Assembly: GCA_023389545.1 (NCBI GenBank)
Contig: JAEWEI010000070.1
Coordinates: forward strand, 1 to 6,932
DNA length: 6,932 nucleotides
Source of the DNA: Actinomycetes bacterium
Lineage (GTDB): Bacteria > Actinomycetota > Actinomycetes > Actinomycetales > Cellulomonadaceae
Reading direction: 5' to 3'
The position numbers were made by a program, and so were the translations under genes. Below, in pieces: positions 1-4,396 of the stretch. The first letter of the stretch is position 1. Each line of letters begins with the position of its first letter. The notes below the pieces were generated by a model, which saw only the letters and a list, made by a program, of their open reading frames with translations, was not told where the DNA came from and ran no database searches.

Positions 1-422
1 TCGCCGCGGAACGCGGGCAGCGTCACGTCGCCGCGCGTCTCGGTGTCCGAGCTGCGGGGCTTGGCGTACTGCCCTGCCATCCGGCCCATCTTGATGACGG
101 GCAGGCTCGCGCCGTAGGTCAGCACGACGGCCATCTGCAGGATCGTCTTGATCTTGTTGCGGATGTTGTCGGCTGTCGCGGTGTCGAACGTCTCTGCGCA
201 GTCACCGCCCTGGAGCAGGAATGCCTCGCCGCGGCCGGCCGCCGCGAGGCGGGCGCGCAACGCGTCCGCCTCGCCGGCGAAGACCAGCGGCGGCAGCCCC
301 GCGAGCCTCGTGGTGACACGCTCGAGCTCGCCGCGGTCGGGCCAGCTCGGCTGCTGCACGGGGTTCAGCGTGCGCCAGTGGTCGAGGCCCCGCAGGACCT
401 CCGGGTCGGCGTCGAAGCTCAT
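1..422 (-). CDS. Class II DAHP synthase (3-deoxy-7-phosphoheptulonate synthase), N-terminal part, cut by left window edge
   Basis: First enzyme of the shikimate pathway: condenses PEP with erythrose-4-phosphate to DAHP in the cytoplasm. Only the first 140 codons are present; the family is usually about 450 residues. Seen: LLQGGDCAETF at residues 69-79, whose Cys75 corresponds to the metal-binding Cys of the class II family, then LQMAVVLTYGASLPVIK (95-111) and the substrate-site block GRMAGQYAKPRS (113-124). The ATG at 422 was chosen because the conserved N-terminal QQPSWPD segment begins soon after (residue 23) and because it overlaps the pfp stop in an ATGA. No good Shine-Dalgarno precedes it, which fits translational coupling. 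The N-terminus is shorter than that remembered for M. tuberculosis AroG, so its N-terminal regulatory elements may differ. Not given a symbol because aroG/aroH/aroF usage varies for class II enzymes. Confidence 0.96.
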   Translation of the reverse strand, partial: MSFDADPEVLRGLDHWRTLNPVQQPSWPDRGELERVTTRLAGLPPLVFAGEADALRARLAAAGRGEAFLLQGGDCAETFDTATADNIRNKIKTILQMAVVLTYGASLPVIKMGRMAGQYAKPRSSDTETRGDVTLPAFRG

Positions 423-1639
423 GAGTGGTCTGCCGGGGCGAATTCCTGCCCGATCTCGGCGAGCATCGCCTTGAACCACGGCTGCTGGACGTCGAAGGCC
501 TTGCCACCGGCGATGCGCGGGAACGCGATGGCCTTGAGCCGGTCGCCGTCCTCCTCGTCGTGGCCGATCACGCCGGCCTCGCCCTTGAGAGAGCACTCCA
601 CTGCCAGGTCCGTCATCGACTTGATGAGGCGCAGGTCCTCCGGGTTCGCCGCCGCGGCGCGCGAGTAGTACCCGGACTTCTGCACCATCGTCTTCTCGGC
701 GCCGAGCTTCTCCGCGAACTGCTTGGCGAACCAGGCGCCCGGGTTGATCGTGTCGAGCTTGACGTGCCCGAACGGGTCACGCGGCACCTCGGCGCCCGAC
801 GCCTCGAGCTGCTCGACGATCTCGTGCATGCCCGCGCCCTCGGACAGGAAGATGTTGACGTTGCCGAGCTCGTCCATGACGCCGCGCAGACGCGCCGCCT
901 CGGCGTCGATGTCGAGCTTCAGCTCGGGCACGAAGACCGCGTGGATGTCCCAGCGCTCACGCGACTCGCCGATGCTCGGCACCCACTCGCGCGCGTCGAG
1001 CCGCTTGCGGTACTCCGCGGCGGCGGCGGCCGTGAGCCAGCCGCAGTGCCGGCCCATGACCTCGTGCACGATGAGCATGCGCGGGCCCGAGCGGTGCTCG
1101 CCGATGATGTTCTCCGCGAACTTCGCGGTCTCCTCGGCGGCGGTCCACGCGCCCAGCGACTGGCGGATCGGGATCACGTCGTTGTCGATCGTCTTCGGCA
1201 GCCCGACGACGGTCAGGTGGTAGCCGTGCTCCTCCAGGTACGCGGCCAGGTCGGCGGCGGTGGTGTTCGTGTCGTCGCCACCGATGGTGTGCAGCACGTC
1301 CACGCCGTCCTTCTGGAGCTGCTCGGCGGCGACCCGCAGCGGGTCCTCGCCCTCCTTGACCAGGCCGCGCTTGACGCAGTCGGCGGCGTTGGTGAGCTTG
1401 ACCCGCGAGTTCCCGATCGGCGACCCGCCGAAGCGGTGCAGCAGGCCCGCGCGCGAACGGGTCTCGTCGTCCACGACGATCGAGTTCCCCGTCAGCAGGC
1501 CGTGGTAACCGTACTGGTAGGCGATGATCTCGATCTCCGGCGCGATCTCGGTGTAGCGCTCGATGAGGCCACCGACGGCGGAGGACAGGCACGGGGCGAA
1601 GCCGCCTGCGGTCAGGAGCGCGACGCGACGAACCGACAT
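419..1639 (-). CDS. pfp: Pyrophosphate-dependent 6-phosphofructokinase (PPi--fructose-6-phosphate 1-phosphotransferase)
   Basis: Cytoplasmic, reversible phosphorylation of fructose-6-phosphate to fructose-1,6-bisphosphate using PPi. 406 residues, close to the roughly 404-residue Propionibacterium freudenreichii PPi-PFK, which it closely resembles from memory along its length. Seen: N-terminal nucleotide/PPi loop LTAGGFAPCLSS (9-20); GGDDTN (120-125), where the second Asp is typical of PPi enzymes instead of GGDGS of ATP enzymes; PKTIDND (148-154) with Lys149 (Gly in ATP-PFKs) and catalytic-base Asp152; MGRHCG (195-200) and SEGAG (266-270) in the sugar-phosphate site. Start: the ATG at 1639 has GAGAGG 8 nt upstream (1648-1653) and places the family N-terminus at residue 1; a TTG 22 codons further up is not supported. 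It overlaps the DAHP synthase gene by 4 bp. PPi use is inferred from residues, not measured. Confidence 0.95.
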   Translation of the reverse strand: MSVRRVALLTAGGFAPCLSSAVGGLIERYTEIAPEIEIIAYQYGYHGLLTGNSIVVDDETRSRAGLLHRFGGSPIGNSRVKLTNAADCVKRGLVKEGEDPLRVAAEQLQKDGVDVLHTIGGDDTNTTAADLAAYLEEHGYHLTVVGLPKTIDNDVIPIRQSLGAWTAAEETAKFAENIIGEHRSGPRMLIVHEVMGRHCGWLTAAAAAEYRKRLDAREWVPSIGESRERWDIHAVFVPELKLDIDAEAARLRGVMDELGNVNIFLSEGAGMHEIVEQLEASGAEVPRDPFGHVKLDTINPGAWFAKQFAEKLGAEKTMVQKSGYYSRAAAANPEDLRLIKSMTDLAVECSLKGEAGVIGHDEEDGDRLKAIAFPRIAGGKAFDVQQPWFKAMLAEIGQEFAPADHS

Positions 1640-1647
1640 GAGACACA

Positions 1648-1653
1648 CCTCTC
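1648..1653 (-). promoter_or_regulatory. Ribosome binding site of pfp
   Basis: GAGAGG, 8 nt upstream of the ATG at 1639, decides that start over the upstream in-frame TTG at 1705. Confidence 0.75.
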
Positions 1654-1696
1654 GTTGTTCAACACAGCTGGCCCCCTGATGTTCGGGCCTCGCTGC

Positions 1697-1747
1697 GGGC
1701 CTCAATCGGGCCCTTGGTCCGGAGGACCACCACCGTCCGTGACGGTG
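1697..1747 (-). terminator. Three adjacent small hairpins between plsC-like gene and pfp (possible weak terminator or processing site)
   Basis: The 114-bp gap 1640-1753 holds three neighbouring inverted repeats: CACCGTC/GACGGTG (1731-1737 and 1741-1747, loop CGT), TGGTCC/GGACCA (1715-1720 and 1724-1729, loop GGA), and GGGCC/GGCCC (1697-1701 and 1709-1713). The first begins about 6 nt after the plsC stop on the minus strand. None is followed by a T-tract, so this may be a partial terminator, an mRNA 3'-end protector, or chance in GC-rich DNA. I see no convincing promoter for pfp in the remaining bases, so read-through from plsC remains possible. Confidence 0.35.
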
Positions 1748-1753
1748 ACCAGG

Positions 1754-2554
1754 TCATCCTACTGACGTGCGGGGCTCGTCCTCGGGCGGTCCCGGAACCT
1801 GGACGTCCGGGGCGGGGCGCCCGCCGGGCGCGGTGGGCAGGTGCTCGCGCTGGTCGGCGGCGACTGCCGGGTGCCCGGTGGCGATGCGAGCCTTCTGGGT
1901 GGCCGCGTACACGTCGACGTACTCCTGCCCGGACAGGCTCATGATCGCGTACATGATCTCGTCGGTGACCGCGCGCAGGATGAAGCGGTCGTCCTCCATG
2001 CCCGCGTAGCGGCTGAAGTCCATCGGCTTGCCGATCACGACCCCGAGGCGCTGGGGACGCGGCAGCCGGCGGCCGATCGGCTGCGCCTTGTCGGTCCCGA
2101 CCATGATCACGGGGATGACGGGGGCGCCGGACTCGAGCGCGAGGCGAGCGACGCCCGTCTTGCCCCGGTAAAGGCGCCCGTCCGGGCTGCGGGTGCCCTC
2201 GGGGTAGATCCCGAACAGGTCGCCGTTGCGGAGCACCTCGAGGCCGGTGTTGAGCGCGGCCTCACTGGCCTTGCCGCCGCCGCGGTCCACCGGGATGGTG
2301 CCGACGCCGCGCATGAAGCCGGCGGTCAGCTGCCCTTTGACGCCTCGGCCGGTGAAGTACTCGGACTTGCCGATGAACACGATCTTGCGGTCGAGCACGA
2401 GTGGCAGCACGAACGAGTCGATGACGGCCAAGTGGTTGCCCGCGAGGATCGCGCCGCCCTCGGCGGGCACGTTCTCCGCGCCACGCACCCACGGGCGGAA
2501 CACGAGGTGCAGCAGCGGGCCCACGAGCACCCGCTTCATCAACCAGTAGAACAA
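1754..2554 (-). CDS. PlsC-like 1-acyl-sn-glycerol-3-phosphate acyltransferase family protein
   Basis: Predicted membrane-associated acyltransferase (LPLAT/PlsC family) that would move an acyl group to lysophosphatidic acid or a related acceptor in glycerolipid synthesis. 266 residues. Seen: hydrophobic N-terminus (residues 1-20); the HX4D box as NHLAVIDS with His41 and Asp46; acceptor-binding YPEGTRSPDG (117-126) with Glu119 and Arg122; GKTGVARLALESGAPVIPV (131-149); a conserved tail VTDEIMYAIMSLSGQEYVD (196-214), then a Pro/Ala-rich, probably disordered end (about 225-266). Start: TTG at 2554 with GAGAGG 7 nt upstream (2562-2567) gives the MFYW N-terminus typical of actinobacterial homologues; the ATG at 2539 has no suitably spaced ribosome site. 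The acceptor substrate is not determined by sequence. It probably begins the minus-strand unit that continues to pfp. Confidence 0.9.
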   Translation of the reverse strand: MFYWLMKRVLVGPLLHLVFRPWVRGAENVPAEGGAILAGNHLAVIDSFVLPLVLDRKIVFIGKSEYFTGRGVKGQLTAGFMRGVGTIPVDRGGGKASEAALNTGLEVLRNGDLFGIYPEGTRSPDGRLYRGKTGVARLALESGAPVIPVIMVGTDKAQPIGRRLPRPQRLGVVIGKPMDFSRYAGMEDDRFILRAVTDEIMYAIMSLSGQEYVDVYAATQKARIATGHPAVAADQREHLPTAPGGRPAPDVQVPGPPEDEPRTSVG

Positions 2555-2561
2555 CCTGCCA

Positions 2562-2567
2562 CCTCTC
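2562..2567 (-). promoter_or_regulatory. Ribosome binding site deciding the TTG start of plsC-like gene
   Basis: GAGAGG lies 7 nt upstream of the TTG at 2554. The same eight bases GAGAGGTG precede pfp (8-nt spacing). It supports TTG over the ATG at 2539, for which the nearest purine-rich stretch is about 15 nt away. Confidence 0.7.
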
Positions 2568-2580
2568 GACCTCGGCGCCT

Positions 2581-2597
2581 GGGGCGCTCTGCGCCCC
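2581..2597. promoter_or_regulatory. GC-rich hairpin in the plsC leader / upstream of the divergent promoter
   Basis: GGGGCGC and GCGCCCC (2581-2587, 2591-2597) form a perfect 7-bp stem around loop TCT. If minus-strand transcription starts near 2606, this hairpin is at the 5' end of the plsC mRNA; on the plus strand it sits about 32-48 bp upstream of the likely start at 2629. It could stabilise the mRNA or bind a regulator, but could also be chance at this GC content. Confidence 0.3.
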
Positions 2598-2612
2598 TTG
2601 CCGTCGTGTCCG

Positions 2613-2622
2613 ACTCTAGAGT
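2613..2622. promoter_or_regulatory. Palindromic divergent promoter core (ACTCTAGAGT) between plsC-like gene and small membrane protein gene
   Basis: ACTCTAGAGT is a perfect 10-bp palindrome. On the plus strand it contains TAGAGT (2617-2622), a TANNNT -10 element; the A of the downstream ATG (2629) is 7 nt past its end, exactly where a start site would be expected, and there is no Shine-Dalgarno, so a leaderless mRNA is likely. On the minus strand the same palindrome gives TAGAGT (2618-2613), which would start plsC transcription near 2606 with a leader of about 52 nt. No clear -35 element is visible on either side. An operator is an alternative reading. Confidence 0.5.
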
Positions 2623-2628
2623 GCTCAC

Positions 2629-3177
2629 ATGGGACCTGGCCCCGACGAACCCGACGACTCCGCCGCCGAGCAAGGCCCGGACGCTGCCGCTGGCGACACC
2701 ACCCCCACGCCGACGGACGACGAGCGCTGGGCCGCGATCATCGCGGACCTGGCGGACATCGACGAGGCGGACGGCGCGGACCCCGCCGTAACGTACCCCG
2801 TCGCGCCCTGGGTCTCCGACCCGCGGGTGGCGCCGGCCGCCGCCCCGGAGGCCCCCGACGAGCTGGCCGTCGGCGGCCGCGACTGGGACGGAACCGGCCA
2901 GATCGACGCGGCGGAGGCGGCTGTGGACGCCGACGAGCACTTCGTGCCGCCCGACCCCGGCCCGGTCCTCGGCGGGGATCCGCTGCTCACCATGGCGTGG
3001 CTCGCCGCGGGTGGGATGCCCGTCTTCCTCCTCGTGGTGGTGCTCGCCTGGCCGCATCCCCCCGCAACGCTCATCCAGGCGGCGGCAGGGGTCTTCGTGC
3101 TGGGCGTCGTGGCGCTGGTGTGGCGCATGCCCCACCGCCGCGACGACGCCGATGACGACACGGGCGCCGTTGTGTGA
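2629..3177 (+). CDS. Small acidic protein with two C-terminal membrane segments, conserved actinobacterial hypothetical
   Basis: 182 residues. No enzymatic motif recognised. Residues 1-115 are hydrophilic, rich in Asp, Glu, Ala and Pro and probably mostly disordered, except a short DDERWAAIIADLADI stretch (30-44) that may be helical. The block DEHFVPPDPGP (102-112) directly precedes the membrane part and, from memory, is the recognisable core of an actinobacterial family of small membrane proteins. Two hydrophobic segments follow at about 121-141 and 148-166, joined by a Pro-rich turn, then a basic MPHRR and an acidic tail ending GAVV. This suggests a hairpin membrane anchor with both ends on the same side, probably cytoplasmic. 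Start ATG 2629: no Shine-Dalgarno, but TAGAGT ends 7 nt before it, so probably leaderless. It is convergent with the glucokinase gene; function unknown. Confidence 0.85.
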   Translation: MGPGPDEPDDSAAEQGPDAAAGDTTPTPTDDERWAAIIADLADIDEADGADPAVTYPVAPWVSDPRVAPAAAPEAPDELAVGGRDWDGTGQIDAAEAAVDADEHFVPPDPGPVLGGDPLLTMAWLAAGGMPVFLLVVVLAWPHPPATLIQAAAGVFVLGVVALVWRMPHRRDDADDDTGAVV

Positions 3178-3178
3178 C

Positions 3179-3204
3179 CCGGGGCGGCCCGTGAGCCGCC
3201 CCGG
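3179..3204. terminator. Bidirectional terminator-like hairpin between convergent genes
   Basis: Arms CCGGGGCGGC (3179-3188) and GCCGCCCCGG (3195-3204) pair over 10 bp without mismatch around loop CCGTGA. It begins 2 nt after the stop of the membrane protein gene and lies 7 nt from the stop of the glucokinase gene, so it can serve both strands. No T-tract follows on either side, which is common in high-GC actinobacteria. Confidence 0.75.
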
Positions 3205-3211
3205 CCCCACC

Positions 3212-4156
3212 TCAGACCCGGGAGAGGTCCGCGGCGCCGACAATGCCGGCGTCGTTGCCCATCGCGGCGAGCTCGATGCGCGCCTCGGGGCGGTAGCCGC
3301 GCCCTGAGAGCTGCTCGGAGAACGCGTGGCGCACGGGGCTCAGCAGCAGGTCGCCAGCCGCGCCGACCCCGCCGCCGATCACGATGAGGCCCGGGTCGAT
3401 CAGTGCTGCGACGGACGCCGCGCCCTCGCCGATCCAGCGCCCCAGGTTCGCGAGCAGCTCGATCGAGAGCTCGTCGCCCGCCTGTGCCGCCTCCGTGACG
3501 TCGGGGCCGGTGAGCTCGCTGACGTTGCCGCCGACGCGCTCGAGCAGGACCTCGGCGCGGGCGGGCTGGGTGATGAGCGCGGCCTGCGCGTCCCGGACCA
3601 GCGCGCTGCCCGAGGCGTACTGCTCCCAGCACCCCTCATGCCCGCACCCGCAGTAGTGGCCGCCGGGGACCACGCGCATGTGGCCGACCTCGGCCGCGAC
3701 GCCCCAGGCTCCGCGCACGAGCTTCCCGTCGGCGACGAGGGCGCCGCCGAGGCCGGTTCCGACGGTGAGCATGAGCATGTCGTCGACATCGCGGCCCACA
3801 CCGAACCGGAACTCCGCCCAGCCGGCGGCGTTGGCGTCGTTCTCCACCACGATGCGGACGTCACCACCGATCAGCGCGCGCACGCGCTCGTCCAGCGGGT
3901 AGTTGCGCCACGCCAGGTTCGGGGCGAAGAGCACGCCCGAGCGGTCGGAGGAGACGAAGCCCGCGGCGGCCAAGCCGATCGAGCCGATCTCGTAGGAAGC
4001 AGAGAACTCGCCGTAGATCTCGGCGATCGCCTGATCGATCGAGCCGGCGTCGTCGGGCTCGGTGACCCGGCGCGTCTTGGCCAGGATCGTGCCGTCCTCG
4101 TCGATCACCCCCGCGGCGATCTTGGTTCCGCCGATGTCCACACCGATGGCGTGCAT
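3212..4156 (-). CDS. glk: ROK-family glucokinase
   Basis: Phosphorylates cytoplasmic glucose to glucose-6-phosphate at the entry to glycolysis. 314 residues, matching the roughly 313-residue Streptomyces-type GlkA. Seen: phosphate-binding DIGGTK (7-12); ENDANAA (105-111) with catalytic Asp107; second phosphate loop GTGLGG (133-138); EVGHM (156-160) and the ROK zinc motif CGCGHEGCWEQ (169-179) with His159, Cys169, Cys171, Cys176 as expected ligands and Glu156/Glu178 in the sugar site; GGGVG near residue 260-264. There is no N-terminal helix-turn-helix, so this is an enzyme and not a ROK repressor. Start: ATG 4156 gives the standard MHAIGVDIGGTK beginning, with AGGGA 5 nt and AGGAG 11 nt upstream. 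Use of ATP versus polyphosphate cannot be told with certainty; ATP is most likely. Confidence 0.95.
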   Translation of the reverse strand: MHAIGVDIGGTKIAAGVIDEDGTILAKTRRVTEPDDAGSIDQAIAEIYGEFSASYEIGSIGLAAAGFVSSDRSGVLFAPNLAWRNYPLDERVRALIGGDVRIVVENDANAAGWAEFRFGVGRDVDDMLMLTVGTGLGGALVADGKLVRGAWGVAAEVGHMRVVPGGHYCGCGHEGCWEQYASGSALVRDAQAALITQPARAEVLLERVGGNVSELTGPDVTEAAQAGDELSIELLANLGRWIGEGAASVAALIDPGLIVIGGGVGAAGDLLLSPVRHAFSEQLSGRGYRPEARIELAAMGNDAGIVGAADLSRV

Positions 4157-4236
4157 GTCCGTCCCTGCTCCTGGAGGCCCCAGGTGATGCGGCTGTGAGT
4201 CGGGTGGGAATCGCTCCCCCGCCCTGGATGTGGCTT

Positions 4237-4248
4237 CACGCTAGCGTG
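4237..4248. promoter_or_regulatory. 12-bp palindrome CACGCTAGCGTG in the glk/acyl-CoA synthetase divergent region (promoter core or operator)
   Basis: CACGCTAGCGTG is a perfect palindrome. Its centre gives TAGCGT on both strands (4242-4247 plus, 4243-4238 minus), fitting the TANNNT -10 pattern. Minus-strand initiation would be near 4231, leaving a leader of about 75 nt for glk. No -35 match is visible. It could instead be a repressor site controlling glk. Architecture parallels the palindrome at 2613-2622. Confidence 0.4.
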
Positions 4249-4350
4249 CGCGCGTGGCCGAATGCGCCCGCGGGCCGGCAGAGCACCGCCCGGACAGGCG
4301 GCCGAAGATTAGCGGGTGGAAGATGTAACCGGACGGTACCAAGGTCCCGG

Positions 4351-4356
4351 TAGTGT
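4351..4356 (+). promoter_or_regulatory. Candidate -10 element TAGTGT for the acyl-CoA synthetase gene
   Basis: TAGTGT fits the TANNNT -10 pattern; initiation near 4363 would give a leader of about 34 nt to the ATG at 4397. No convincing -35 hexamer is seen. Elsewhere in the 240-bp gap 4157-4396 I see the palindrome at 4237-4248, a GCCCGCGGGC palindrome at 4266-4275 that may be chance, and no small gene. Confidence 0.35.
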
Positions 4357-4396
4357 GCGATCCGTAGCATCGCGCCCAACTGCCACTGGAGTCAGC

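Noticed and set aside
1640..1705. Upstream TTG start adding 22 residues to the phosphofructokinase
   Set aside because: The ATG at 1639 has a well-placed GAGAGG and matches the family N-terminus; the extra residues run through hairpin-rich intergenic DNA.
425..1765. A 446-codon open frame on the plus strand opposite pfp
   Set aside because: Same explanation: compositionally biased shadow of a highly conserved gene, with no domain and no ribosome site.
1841..2791. A 316-codon plus-strand frame covering the acyltransferase gene and running into the membrane protein gene
   Set aside because: Shadow of the acyltransferase; its downstream part is out of frame with the supported gene at 2629 and shows only Pro/Arg/Ser-rich sequence.
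3212..4156. ROK protein as a transcriptional repressor
   Set aside because: No helix-turn-helix precedes the sugar kinase domain; the protein starts directly at the DIGGTK phosphate loop and keeps the catalytic Asp.
3326..4198. A 290-codon plus-strand open frame opposite glucokinase
   Set aside because: Low-complexity antisense shadow; glucokinase on the other strand has every ROK motif.
4266..4275. GCCCGCGGGC palindrome as an operator
   Set aside because: Pure G/C palindromes of this length arise often by chance in such GC-rich DNA and nothing else marks the site.
4316..4396. Upstream GTG start adding 27 residues to the acyl-CoA synthetase
   Set aside because: No ribosome site upstream, the extra residues look non-conserved, and the stretch contains the likely -10 element TAGTGT; ATG 4397 has GGAG 5 nt before it.
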